DNA from: Chthoniobacter flavus
Lineage (GTDB): Bacteria; Verrucomicrobiota; Verrucomicrobiia; Chthoniobacterales; JACTMZ01
NCBI GenBank assembly: GCA_945878135.1
Contig: CAMDUL010000002.1
Span: forward strand, 143,349-183,222
DNA length: 39,874 nucleotides
Reading direction: 5' to 3'
Shown here in pieces: positions 8,009 through 16,759 of this stretch (positions are counted from its first letter, which is position 1; the number at the start of each line of letters is the position of its first letter). Position numbers and translations under genes: made by a program. The notes beneath the pieces are model-generated. The model ran no database searches. It was not told the DNA's origin and worked only from the letters and a program-made list of their open reading frames with translations.

Positions 8009-9514
8009 TCAAGCCGTATACGACGCCTCGACCCGCTCGGCCACGTCGAGATAGCCGTAGTCGACCTCGTAGATTTCCTTCATGCACTCGAGCGACTTTT
8101 CCACATTGCCCATGCGCTCGTAGACGAGGCCCAGGTTGTACATGATGTCTTTCTTGGTCCCGTCCATGCCGGGAATCTCCGAGGCCGCGTCGGTCAGCGT
8201 TTTGGCCGCGAGGTCGAGCATGTTGCGCTCGGTGTAGCATTTGCCGAGCATGTTGAGGGCTTTGGTCCGGGTGTTCGGGTTGGACCGCGCTTTTTGCAGC
8301 TCGGGAATGGCGTCCTTGTAGTGTCCGGCCAGCGCGAGTTGCTCGCCCAGTTCGAAGCGGTATTGCAGATCGGTCGGGTTGCGCTCCACGCGTTTGCGGG
8401 CCTCTCCCAACATCTGCTCGGCGCGGCCGCGCTTCAGTTCCTCGACCTCGTCCCGCAAGGCGGCCGCGGCGGGATCCCCGGAAGGCATGGCGGCGAGTTC
8501 TTTTTCCTTGTCCGTGATCAACCGCATGAGACGGCGGACCTCGGTATCGCTGATCTTGCGGAGCAAACCGGCGTCGGTCTCGTTGGCCAGGGCCGAAAGG
8601 TAGCGGAAATACTCGAGGGCGTTGGCGAAGTCCTCGCTGTTGTAATAAAGCTCGGCCAGCTTGCGCGCGGCCTCGCGGTCCGGTTTGCCGGCCGCGTGGG
8701 CTTCGTAAACTCTCAGCGCCAGTTCCTCGGCGGATTCGCCGGCTCCGACCACTTTCTCCCCGCCCTGCTTGGCGGCTTCCTCGCGCTGTTTGACCAGATC
8801 GGCGAAAGTGCTCGTGCCGAGTTTGCCGCGCTGCATGGACCGCCGCGCGGCCGCTTCCTTGGCCTTGCCCGGGGAATCGAGATCCGAGGGGTTGTGTTTG
8901 GAAATCTCGTTGAAAACTTTCGCCGCCTCGTCGTATTCCTCGATGCGCATGAGGTAGTCGCCCAACTCGTGCTTGGCTTTGGCGTTTTTCGGGTCGAAGG
9001 CGATGCTTTCGAGGGCAAGACGGGCGATGCTTTCGAAGGCGCGGACGCGGCCGGATGCGGCGTCCAAGGCGCGGGCGGCGGCCGGCTTTGCATCCTCAGG
9101 GGCGGCGTCGAAAGCGGCTTTGGCGGCGGCCATTTCCCCGCGGGCCGGCTGGGCGGCGGCTTCGGCGGCGTCAAAAAGATCCTTGTTCGGCTGCACGCCG
9201 GTCGGATCGGTTTCGAGGGCCTTCTCGGCTTCGGCCAAGGCGGTCTTCCAGTCCCCGCTCTCGAGCAATTTCTTGATTTTGCTGCGGCCGAGGCTGAGCC
9301 CGCCGCCCGACAACCCGAGGAAGCCCGACTTGCCCCGCGAACGCGCCATTTGCGCCTGGCGCAGCAATCTGCGTCCGGCGACGAACTCGGGTTCGGCCGC
9401 CACCACCGGGCCGAGCAAGGCGGTGACCGTCGCGTGATTGCCGGTTTCCAAGGCGTTCAAGGCCTTGAGATAGGAACTGCGTTGCGCGGGAGAGAGGTCT
9501 TTTTCGGTTTTCAC
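8009..9514 (-). CDS. Tetratricopeptide repeat protein
   Basis: About 501 residues, almost entirely helical, with several TPR units. The clearest are in the C-terminal part (LQYRFELGEQLALAGHYKDA, then KALNMLGKCYTERNMLDLAA, then DIMYNLGLVYERMGNVEKSL) and in the middle (AKAKHELGDYLMRIEEYDEA). A charged segment (KEKELAAMPSG to RGRAEQMLGEA) may be coiled coil. There is no signal peptide, so it is probably a cytosolic scaffold; the partner is unknown. I start it at the GTG at 9514, because further upstream reading enters pheA. A TTG at 9523 is also possible. It follows pheA by 46 bases and is likely in the same transcript. Confidence 0.8.
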   Translation of the reverse strand: MKTEKDLSPAQRSSYLKALNALETGNHATVTALLGPVVAAEPEFVAGRRLLRQAQMARSRGKSGFLGLSGGGLSLGRSKIKKLLESGDWKTALAEAEKALETDPTGVQPNKDLFDAAEAAAQPARGEMAAAKAAFDAAPEDAKPAAARALDAASGRVRAFESIARLALESIAFDPKNAKAKHELGDYLMRIEEYDEAAKVFNEISKHNPSDLDSPGKAKEAAARRSMQRGKLGTSTFADLVKQREEAAKQGGEKVVGAGESAEELALRVYEAHAAGKPDREAARKLAELYYNSEDFANALEYFRYLSALANETDAGLLRKISDTEVRRLMRLITDKEKELAAMPSGDPAAAALRDEVEELKRGRAEQMLGEARKRVERNPTDLQYRFELGEQLALAGHYKDAIPELQKARSNPNTRTKALNMLGKCYTERNMLDLAAKTLTDAASEIPGMDGTKKDIMYNLGLVYERMGNVEKSLECMKEIYEVDYGYLDVAERVEASYTA

Positions 9515-9560
9515 GGGGAGCAACGATCTTACCAGCCCGGACAGCCCGGTGCAATCCGGC

Positions 9561-10628
9561 TCAAGCAGCCGGCTTGTCCGGGTAACTCCCGAGGATCCGG
9601 GTGAAAGCACAAACCTTGCCCAGGTCCCCGAGGGCCGCGGCCACCTTGGAATCTTCGGCATGGCCGGCCAGATCGGCGAAAAAATAGTATTCCCACGCCT
9701 GGCGCTTCGACGGACGGCTCTCGATGCGGGTCAGGCTGATGCCGGCGTTCTCGAAAGGCTCGAGGGCCTTGGCCAGAGCGCCGGGTTGGTCCTTCACCGC
9801 GAACATGACCGAGGTCTTGTCGCGACCCGACGGGCGGGCCGGCTTTTTGCCGATGACGAAAAACCTCGTGACGTTGTTGGCCGCGTCCTGGATGGACGGC
9901 GCCAGCACGGGAAGTCCGAATTCCTCGGCCGCCATGCTCCCGGCGATGGCCGCCGCGTCGTGTTCCGCCGCCGCCAACTCGGCCGCGCGCGCCGTGCTCG
10001 AGACTTCGACGCATTCGGCCGAGGGCAGATGGCCGGCCAGCCAGTGGCGGCATTGCCCGAAGGGCTGCGGGTGCGAGTAAACCTTGCGCACTTTTTCCAG
10101 CGGACCGGCGCCGAGCAGGTTGAGTTCGACCGGGAGAAAAATCTGCGCGCAAATTTTCACGTCGCCGTCCATGAACCGGTCGAGCGTGGCGCTGACCGAT
10201 CCCTCCTGCGAATTCTCGATCGGAACCACCCCGTAGTGCGCACGTCCGCGCTCCACCGCCTCGAAGACCTCGCCGATGGTGCGCTCCGGCAGGAACTGCA
10301 CCGCGTGGCCGAATTGCGTCGCCGCCGCCTGGTGGCTGAACGTCGTGCGCGGACCGAGGTAGGCCACTTTGATCGACTGCTCGAGGGCCCGCATGGAGGA
10401 AAGAATCTCGCGGTAGACCGCCCGCAACGACGGCTCGGGCAACCGGCTTTTGTTGGCCGCGACCAAACGCTGCAGCAGAGCCTCTTCGCGTTCCGGCGCG
10501 TAGTAAGACTCGCCGCTCCTGTCCTTGAGCCGACCCACCTCCTCGACCAACTCCGCGCGCTCGCGCAAAAGATCGAGGATCCGGTCGTCGACCCCGTCGA
10601 TCGCGGCACGCAGTTGCTCCAAGCTCAT
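9561..10628 (-). CDS. pheA: Chorismate mutase/prephenate dehydratase (P-protein)
   Basis: A 355-residue bifunctional enzyme converting chorismate to prephenate and on to phenylpyruvate for phenylalanine synthesis. Residues 1-85 form an AroQ-type mutase (LRAAIDGVDDRILDLLRERA, then REEALLQRL). Residues 90-265 form the dehydratase with the TRF-type motif NNVTRFFVIG near its end and YGVVPIENSQEGSV earlier. Residues 275-350 form an ACT domain (SVMFAVKDQPGALAKAL, then GISLTRIESRPSK), usually the phenylalanine sensor. Its ATG at 10628 overlaps the scpB stop by 4 bases, so translation is probably coupled. Confidence 0.96.
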   Translation of the reverse strand: MSLEQLRAAIDGVDDRILDLLRERAELVEEVGRLKDRSGESYYAPEREEALLQRLVAANKSRLPEPSLRAVYREILSSMRALEQSIKVAYLGPRTTFSHQAAATQFGHAVQFLPERTIGEVFEAVERGRAHYGVVPIENSQEGSVSATLDRFMDGDVKICAQIFLPVELNLLGAGPLEKVRKVYSHPQPFGQCRHWLAGHLPSAECVEVSSTARAAELAAAEHDAAAIAGSMAAEEFGLPVLAPSIQDAANNVTRFFVIGKKPARPSGRDKTSVMFAVKDQPGALAKALEPFENAGISLTRIESRPSKRQAWEYYFFADLAGHAEDSKVAAALGDLGKVCAFTRILGSYPDKPAA

Positions 10629-11311
10629 GATGCCTCCCCGGCCGGTTCGGGCTCCGCAGCGGGAGCGTCCTCCGTGCCGTTTGTTCCCTCGGCCTCGGCC
10701 AGCGGCAAATCCGGCTGGCTTTCGTCCTGACCCGCCACCGGCAATTCCACGCGCCGCAACTCCGCGCAATTCGGCAGGTCATCGATCGAACGCAGTCCGA
10801 AATGCTCGAGAAAAAATTCCGTCGTGCCGTAAAGGAGCGGACGTCCCGGCACATCGGCGCGACCGGCGATGCGGATGACCCCGCGCTCGAGCAAAGTCTG
10901 CGTCACGCCGTCCACGTTGACCCCGCGCACCGCCTCGATGTCGGCCCGCGTGATCGGCTGGCGGTAGGCCACGATGGCGAGGGTTTCGAGGGCCGAAGGA
11001 CTGAGCCGCGCGGGGCGGTTCTCCGGGAAAAGCTGGCGCACCCACGGGGCTGCGTCCGGCGCGGTGACCACTTTCCATCCGCCGCCGCTTTCCACCACGC
11101 GGAAGCCGCGTTCTTCTTCTTCGTAGGCCGTGCCCAGCGCACGCAGGGCCGAGGCCACTTCGTCCGCCTTGCTCTTGGCCAACGCCGCGACCCCGGCGTC
11201 CTCCGGCGCCCCTTCGACGGCGCCTTTGAGGTGCTTGACGCACTCCGCGGCGGACAACGGTTTGTCGGAGGCGAACAAAAGGGCCTCGAGGACGCGGGAA
11301 AGAGGACTCAT
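10625..11311 (-). CDS. scpB: Segregation and condensation protein B
   Basis: A 228-residue protein with two winged-helix domains (residues 5-80 and about 100-170). LEALLFASDKPLSAAEC at the start and LSPSALETLAIVAYRQPITRADIEAVRGVN in the middle are hallmark ScpB segments. ScpB dimers join ScpA and SMC to form bacterial condensin. The C-terminal 40 residues are acidic and Pro/Ala-rich, as in many ScpB proteins. ScpA is not in this window; the gene is coupled to pheA instead, which is an unusual partner. The start ATG at 11311 agrees with the family N-terminus. Confidence 0.95.
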   Translation of the reverse strand: MSPLSRVLEALLFASDKPLSAAECVKHLKGAVEGAPEDAGVAALAKSKADEVASALRALGTAYEEEERGFRVVESGGGWKVVTAPDAAPWVRQLFPENRPARLSPSALETLAIVAYRQPITRADIEAVRGVNVDGVTQTLLERGVIRIAGRADVPGRPLLYGTTEFFLEHFGLRSIDDLPNCAELRRVELPVAGQDESQPDLPLAEAEGTNGTEDAPAAEPEPAGEAS

Positions 11312-11381
11312 AAAAACGGGATGTGAGGATTCGCCATTTGGCGTCCCTCATCAACCGCGAAATGCGGGAACGGCGCTCCGG

Positions 11382-14300
11382 TCAGGGCCCGTGTTCAATG
11401 CGCAGGCGCAGGAACTTGCGATCGCTCGAGCCGGCCGGCACGCGGAAGAGCCTGTGCTCGTGGCCCTCGGGCACGCCGGTCTGGTCGGCCGCCCGCTCGC
11501 CGGGAACGGTGACCTCCGACGGTCCGCCGAAATCGCCCAGGTCGTCGACGGCCAACCCGGTGACCACAAGGTCGGGGTCGTCGGTGCGGACCAAAGCCGA
11601 GAGGACCAAGTATCCCCCGTCGATCTGCGTGAAGGCAGGTTCGCCGGGCGAATCCGGACCGGACGCAGCGCCGACCGCATAGGCGGCCAGCCCGGCCGGG
11701 GAGGACGGCGGTGCACCCGCGGGCTCGCCGCTCCACGCGGCGTAGTCGGAACGGGCGATGTCGAGTTGCAGCGTGGCAGTGGCTTGGCCGGACGCATTGA
11801 GGGCGCGCAGGGTCACGGCGAAAGTTCCCCCCTCGGTCGGGCGTCCGGTGACGCGGCCGGGCACCGCCGGATCGACGGCCAGACCGGGCGGCAGGTCTTC
11901 GATTTCCAACACGTCCGGATCGTGCAAAGCCGCCAGCTGGTAGGTGAAGTCGCGGCCGACCCGCAAAGCGGCGGCCAGCGGACTGGTGATGACCGGCCGC
12001 GGCAGGACCGGCGCGACATACGGGGTTATGACAATGTCGTCGAGGTTGGCGCGGCGGTTGGAGGTGCCCGCGGCGGCCGCGCGGATGCGCAGGCGGGCGG
12101 CCGAGGGCAGATCGAGGGTGGCGCTGAACGCGGCCGCGTTTTCCCCGGCGGTGAAGCGACCGATTTCCGTCCACGCCACGCCCTGATCCACGCTGCGCTC
12201 CACGATCCACTGCACTTGGGTGTCCGTCCCGTAGCAGCGGTGCTGGAAGCTGACCGTGCCGATACCGGAAAGGTCGGAAAGCATGGTCAGGGCGGAGGTG
12301 CCGTAGCCGCGCAGCCGCGCCGACTTGACCCCATTCTTGAAATCGCCGGCTTCGTTGCCGCCCACCAGCGCCTCGGTCATGTTCCAACTGATACCGTCAA
12401 GCAGGACATCCCCGCTGGCATAGCTCCCCTTGGTCGCGCTCTCGAAATCTGTGACATAACCGACCGTGACCGGCACCTGCGTTTCGGCCGGCCCGTAGTT
12501 GATCGTGTCATCCGGCGTGAAAACCACGGTGCGGGCGGCGACACCGAAGGGCGGGGTGAAGGAGGGATCTTGGAAAGCGAACGAACCGGGCACGCTGGCC
12601 GCGCCGCCGGTCAGCGTGGCGGCGGAGAGCGGTTGACCGAGGCGGATGGCCGCGGCCGCCGGCAACGCGGTGATGGCGGGCGGCGCCTGCTCCACCTCGA
12701 GCACCAGGGCGCCGGTGCCCGCGCCGGCGGCATTGAGGGCGAGCAGGCGGACAGTGAACGTGCCGGCCGACTGCGGGCTGCCGCTGATCAGTCCGCCCGG
12801 GCTGCAGATCAGGCCCGGCGGCAGGTCCTCCGCCTCGTAGAAAGCGGGGTTGCCCGTGGCGGCGAGCTGGAACTGGAACGGCTGGCCGAGGGAAGCGGAC
12901 GCGGTGTCGGCACTGGTCACCTCAGGCTTGTCGCCCGGTGGCTGGACCGACCAATCGAGGCGGAAGTCGTCGATGGCCAGGCCGTGGTCGGTTCCCGAGT
13001 GATCGACATCGCGCCAGCGGAACGTGATCCACGCGCCGGGGGCGAGGAGGAGGTCCAACCCGGAACTGACCGACACGCGGTTGGCCGGATCGTTGCCGTC
13101 AAGCAGGCCGGACGTGGCGTTGTTGACCGGCGAGGTGAAATCCAGTGACGGCAAGAGACTCCAGGCCGCATCACTGCCCGGCGTGAGGTCGGCCGCGCCG
13201 GAGCCGATCTGATATGACATACTGACGGTCTGCGCCGCGCTGGTTGTGCCGCCGGATCGCCACTGTTCTCCGGTGTATGACAAAGAGGTGAACGAAAGCA
13301 ACCCGGCCGTGTCGTTGCGGAAAGCCGTACCCCAGGCCACCGCTCCGCTTCCGGAGGAGCCCACGGAGCCGAGAGCACGGTCCGTGCTGCCGGTCGTGCC
13401 GAAGCTGTAGAGCCCGCCGGTCGAGGATCCTCCGTTGCTTGAAACAATGGTCGTGGTGTTGGTCACACTGCGCTGCGCATACCATCCGGACAGCGTGGAG
13501 TCGTCGGTCCAACTGGTCGTGCCCGACGATGGCAGGCTGTTGAAGTCCTGCAGGTAGTAGCCGGCGCCGCTGATGGAGGTGGAGGTGCTGGCGCCGGTCG
13601 AGACACCCTGCGCATCGAGCACGAGGAGCGAAGCGGCACCGCTTTCGTAATTGGCGGCCACCCCGATGAGACTGACCTCCTTGTCACCGTCGACCACGGC
13701 ATCGGCGGCAATGGTCACGGCAAATTCGGCCGAGGTTTGTCCGGGCTCGATCGTCACGTCCGCGGGAATGGCGATGTCGGCAGCCGCCGCGCCGATTTTG
13801 ACCAGTCGCACGGTGACCGGTTGGGCGATGGCCACGGCGATGCGCACGCGTCCGGTCGCGCTCTGCCCCTCAGCCACGGCGGACGGCGTCACCGTCACGG
13901 TGAGGGCCGGCAATTCGGAGAGCACACCGAAGACCTGCGCGACCAGTTCCGGACGGTCGACGAAAGGATTCCGGTTACGCTGGTATTGCGTGTAAACGAG
14001 ATGATTGCGCCGGCGTTCCGCCTCGCTGACCGGATCCTCCATATGCCATTGCAGCAGGGTGGAAAGAAAAGCGAAGGTGCCGGCCACATCGTTCGGTTCG
14101 TCGGAAAGCTCGAGGTCGACGGTGTTGGCATCGCGCCCGTCATAACGCACCGCCATGTAAAACATGGCCCGCGCCAGGTCGCCTTTCTCCTCCGGGCGCG
14201 GCGTCCAGATGCCGCCCTGCCCGTTGTAGTAGTCATAAAGACACTCCAGACAATTCGGCGGGGTGCGGGCGGGATCGGTCGGGTGAAAAGGATCGGCCTG

Positions 14301-14765
14301 GTCGTAAGAGCGGTTGCCGCGGGAGGAATTGACCGATCCGCGGACCGGACGCAGGTTGAACAAATCCGAGGTGTCCGCGCCATCGTTGCCTACCCCGAAC
14401 GAACGCGGCCAGAGGTGCTCGCGCTCCCAGGAATTTTCGGTGATCGACGGGTTGCCGTCGCCCGCGGTGTCCCACCCGGGGACACTGCCGTTGCTGTAGA
14501 TGAGACGGACATTCGACGGGTTGAGCGGATCCTGGTCGAGGGCCTTCAGCGCGTCCCAGGCATCGGTCCAGCTCGACGTGTAGGGAATGATGGTGTGGTT
14601 GCGGATGATGCTGTGCAACGCGGCCTTGAGCGACGGGCCGGTCAAACCCGCGGCCGCCGTGTAGTAGCCGGCGGGCGGATCATAGGCGGAGTCTTGGGCA
14701 AAGGCCGCCGTCGTCAGGGCGAGACCCAGCGCGAGAAAGGCGTAGCGGCGTGATGCTGGCTTCAC
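11382..14765 (-). CDS. Large secreted endonuclease I with Ig-like repeats
   Basis: The 1127-residue protein has a signal peptide (1-23, cut after AFA). The endonuclease I (EndA/NucM) domain covers about 28-285, with EREHLWPRSFG (His117 the likely catalytic base), DLFNLRP, and EKGDLARAMFYMAVRYDG, then RNRNPFVDRPE. Next come a Calx-beta domain (about 288-385), an YYLQDFNSLPSSGT sandwich domain, a putative-Ig repeat (about 615-692), an MBG-like segment (about 693-770), a second sandwich (about 770-915), another Ig repeat (about 925-1005) and a C-terminal module ending FLRLRIEHGP. It probably degrades extracellular DNA or RNA at the cell surface. The start is GTG at 14765, just upstream of a basic signal-peptide N-region. 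No PEP-CTERM tail is present. Confidence 0.9.
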   Translation of the reverse strand: MKPASRRYAFLALGLALTTAAFAQDSAYDPPAGYYTAAAGLTGPSLKAALHSIIRNHTIIPYTSSWTDAWDALKALDQDPLNPSNVRLIYSNGSVPGWDTAGDGNPSITENSWEREHLWPRSFGVGNDGADTSDLFNLRPVRGSVNSSRGNRSYDQADPFHPTDPARTPPNCLECLYDYYNGQGGIWTPRPEEKGDLARAMFYMAVRYDGRDANTVDLELSDEPNDVAGTFAFLSTLLQWHMEDPVSEAERRRNHLVYTQYQRNRNPFVDRPELVAQVFGVLSELPALTVTVTPSAVAEGQSATGRVRIAVAIAQPVTVRLVKIGAAAADIAIPADVTIEPGQTSAEFAVTIAADAVVDGDKEVSLIGVAANYESGAASLLVLDAQGVSTGASTSTSISGAGYYLQDFNSLPSSGTTSWTDDSTLSGWYAQRSVTNTTTIVSSNGGSSTGGLYSFGTTGSTDRALGSVGSSGSGAVAWGTAFRNDTAGLLSFTSLSYTGEQWRSGGTTSAAQTVSMSYQIGSGAADLTPGSDAAWSLLPSLDFTSPVNNATSGLLDGNDPANRVSVSSGLDLLLAPGAWITFRWRDVDHSGTDHGLAIDDFRLDWSVQPPGDKPEVTSADTASASLGQPFQFQLAATGNPAFYEAEDLPPGLICSPGGLISGSPQSAGTFTVRLLALNAAGAGTGALVLEVEQAPPAITALPAAAAIRLGQPLSAATLTGGAASVPGSFAFQDPSFTPPFGVAARTVVFTPDDTINYGPAETQVPVTVGYVTDFESATKGSYASGDVLLDGISWNMTEALVGGNEAGDFKNGVKSARLRGYGTSALTMLSDLSGIGTVSFQHRCYGTDTQVQWIVERSVDQGVAWTEIGRFTAGENAAAFSATLDLPSAARLRIRAAAAGTSNRRANLDDIVITPYVAPVLPRPVITSPLAAALRVGRDFTYQLAALHDPDVLEIEDLPPGLAVDPAVPGRVTGRPTEGGTFAVTLRALNASGQATATLQLDIARSDYAAWSGEPAGAPPSSPAGLAAYAVGAASGPDSPGEPAFTQIDGGYLVLSALVRTDDPDLVVTGLAVDDLGDFGGPSEVTVPGERAADQTGVPEGHEHRLFRVPAGSSDRKFLRLRIEHGP

Positions 14766-14808
14766 GGAGTGAGAGTGAACCGGACAAGACCGAATTCACC
14801 TAAACCAG

Positions 14809-14835
14809 TGAATAGCAAGGAGAACAGCTTGTCAA
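14809..14835 (-). promoter_or_regulatory. Candidate promoter for the endonuclease gene
   Basis: On the minus strand a perfect TTGACA (14830-14835) and TATTCA (14809-14814) are 15 bases apart, about 45 bases before the GTG start. The spacing is slightly short. Confidence 0.4.
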
Positions 14836-14869
14836 AGAAGGGCGCCGGGGCCGTCTGCGGGGCGCGAGG

Positions 14870-14898
14870 TTGAGTCGGAGCCGATGGCCGGTTAGGTT
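14870..14898 (+). promoter_or_regulatory. Candidate promoter for the Sel1-repeat gene
   Basis: TTGAGT (14870-14875) and TAGGTT (14893-14898) are 17 bases apart. Transcription would start close to the ATG at 14908, so the leader would be only a few bases long. Confidence 0.33.
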
Positions 14899-14907
14899 CG
14901 ACTCATC

Positions 14908-15825
14908 ATGATGGACCGCGTCGGCCCAGTCGCAACCATCCTGGCCTTGGCTTTGGCCACGGCGATGGCCGGCCCGCGCGGCCCGGGAGTCACGGCCAAG
15001 CCCTCCGGACGCACCTTGAGCGATCCGGACGCGATGCCGTTGGAACTGCCGGTCGATTTCTCGCGCCCGGAACGGCAGCAAATGACCGCGGAACCGGCCA
15101 ATGCGGGGTCGGAATATTTCGAAGCGGCGGTGCGCGGAGAGGCGTGGGCGCAGACCAAGTTGGGCAAGATCTACGTGACCACGAACGATCCGGAACGGCA
15201 GCAACGCGGGGTCGAATTGCTCCGGCAAGCCGGTGCTCAGAATGACGCCGAAGCCATTTACCTTCTGGCCGGCCTCAGTGCGGAGGGCGTCGGCGTGGAG
15301 CAATCGGATGTCGAGGCATTCCAGCAAATGAAGCGCGCGGCGGAGTTGGGTTTCGCCGAGGCACATTTCGCGCTGGGCACGATGTATTTCGAAGGCACGG
15401 GCACGACGCAGGACCAAGGCGAAGCCCTCGCCTCTTTCCGGCGCGCGGCGGAGAGCGGAAGCAAGGAAGGCATGTTTGCCGCCGGTGATCTTATGCTTTC
15501 CCAACCGGATCCGGAAATGCGGGCCGAGGGCCTTGCCCTGGTCAACCGTGCCATCGAGAGCGGACATATCTGGGCCACGCTTGTTTTGGCCACAGCTTAC
15601 GGACGCGGATCGAACGGATTGCCCAAAGACGAAGCAAAGGCGGAAGCGTTGCTTAGACCGCCTGCGGAACGCGGCGACGCCGACTGCCAGATGGTTCTGG
15701 CATCACTCTACAAATTCGGCGACATGTTTGCCGATCGGCGCGACGAGGCACAACTCTGGTTGCAACGCGCAGCGGACCAAGGGCAACCGAAGGCCCTGGA
15801 AATTCTGCGCTGGGAAGCAAAGTAG
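14908..15825 (+). CDS. Secreted Sel1-repeat protein
   Basis: The 305-residue product starts with a hydrophobic segment ending near AMAGPRG, a likely signal sequence. From about residue 70 it contains roughly six Sel1-type helical repeats, for example AWAQTKLGKIYVTTND, AHFALGTMYFEGTGTTQDQG and CQMVLASLYKFGD. Sel1 repeats form superhelical scaffolds for protein-protein contacts; many such proteins are secreted or envelope-linked. No enzyme domain is present. Two ATG codons lie in tandem at 14908 and 14911. It stands alone, divergent from the endonuclease gene and convergent with the first PEP-CTERM gene, 17 bases from its stop. Confidence 0.85.
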   Translation: MMDRVGPVATILALALATAMAGPRGPGVTAKPSGRTLSDPDAMPLELPVDFSRPERQQMTAEPANAGSEYFEAAVRGEAWAQTKLGKIYVTTNDPERQQRGVELLRQAGAQNDAEAIYLLAGLSAEGVGVEQSDVEAFQQMKRAAELGFAEAHFALGTMYFEGTGTTQDQGEALASFRRAAESGSKEGMFAAGDLMLSQPDPEMRAEGLALVNRAIESGHIWATLVLATAYGRGSNGLPKDEAKAEALLRPPAERGDADCQMVLASLYKFGDMFADRRDEAQLWLQRAADQGQPKALEILRWEAK

Positions 15826-15842
15826 AAAACGGCCCGTGCCGA

Positions 15843-16583
15843 TTACCTTCGACGGCGGCGGATCAAGTAGCCACCGAAAGCGATGCCGCTGAGCGCAAGC
15901 AGGGCGTAAGTGGACGGCTCGGGAATGACTTGGAGATCGTTGAAGCCCATATTCTGGTCCGGGCCTTGGTCGGTGGAAAAGAATTGCACCGCATTCAGAT
16001 TCGAGATGTCAGCGGTGGCGGTAAAATTATTTCCGCTGCCCGTTCCGAAGCTGTAGGAGTAGGAGCTTCCGCCGTTGTAGGTGAAATTGAGGGTGAGGGG
16101 CGTGTTCGCGGCGTATGCCTGCCCGGCTCCAAAATCATTTTGTCCGTCGTTGAGCAGCCAGTTTTGTCCACCCCCGACAAATTTGAGCGTCCAGCGAGCA
16201 GACGCGCCGGACATGAGGGTGACACCAATCTGACCGTTGATAGTGGCTGTGTTGGCCAAGCTGACACTGAAAGATTGTCCAGCCGCCAGATTCCCGCCGG
16301 TGAAAGGCCGATAGGCAACAAAACCGGCACTGGCGTTGTTACCGGAAAAAATGCCGAAAGTGGGATTACCAAGTGCTGTGCCGCCAATGTATGAGCCGGC
16401 GAATCCACCCGAGGGGGATGAGCTGAGAGTCCAAGCTCCAAAGCCGACTCCGCCATTGCTGCCTGTCGTCCAAGCACCGCCAGGATAATTCGCAGTGGAA
16501 GCATTATCGCTAGCAACGTTCGCGGCGAATGCGCCCGAGGAGAGCGCGATCGAAGCGACCGCCGCGATGAGGGACTTTTTCAT
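15843..16583 (-). CDS. PEP-CTERM sorted secreted protein 1
   Basis: The 246-residue protein has a signal peptide (MKKSLIAAVASIALSSGAFA) and a C-terminal sorting tail: IPEPSTYALLALSGIAFGGY followed by five to six arginines. PEP-CTERM tails are cleaved by an exosortase and mark proteins for the outer surface or extracellular matrix. The body is low in cysteine and rich in Gly, Ser, Thr and Asn, with a beta-sandwich look (SGASARWTLKFVGGGQNWLL). The ligand is unknown. The ATG at 16583 is chosen because it begins the signal peptide; upstream reading is not protein-like. The 14 bases before it are pyrimidine-rich (CCCCTCTCCCTCCC), so no Shine-Dalgarno motif is present. Confidence 0.9.
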   Translation of the reverse strand: MKKSLIAAVASIALSSGAFAANVASDNASTANYPGGAWTTGSNGGVGFGAWTLSSSPSGGFAGSYIGGTALGNPTFGIFSGNNASAGFVAYRPFTGGNLAAGQSFSVSLANTATINGQIGVTLMSGASARWTLKFVGGGQNWLLNDGQNDFGAGQAYAANTPLTLNFTYNGGSSYSYSFGTGSGNNFTATADISNLNAVQFFSTDQGPDQNMGFNDLQVIPEPSTYALLALSGIAFGGYLIRRRRR

Positions 16584-16640
16584 GGGAGGGAGAGGGGTTT
16601 TTCGCCGCAGGCGCGCTGGGTAGAGCGTGCGGACTACAAA

Positions 16641-16669
16641 CATTTGCGCAGCAGATAAGCCGTTGTCAA
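16641..16669 (-). promoter_or_regulatory. Possible promoter for PEP-CTERM gene 1
   Basis: A perfect TTGACA lies at 16664-16669 on the minus strand, 17 bases from CAAATG, which is a poor -10. The -35 alone is suggestive. It is preceded by A+T-rich DNA (about 16681-16710). Confidence 0.25.
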
Positions 16670-16759
16670 CGGGCGGTTGGAAATTTTCCACAAAAATCGA
16701 AAAATGTCACCGTTGGGAACAAGGTGTGAATAACTTGCGGATGGTGGGGCTTGCTGGTC

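Noticed and set aside
15826-15842. Terminator between the Sel1 gene and PEP-CTERM gene 1
   Set aside because: Only 17 bases separate the stops, and no stable hairpin with a T-run is present.
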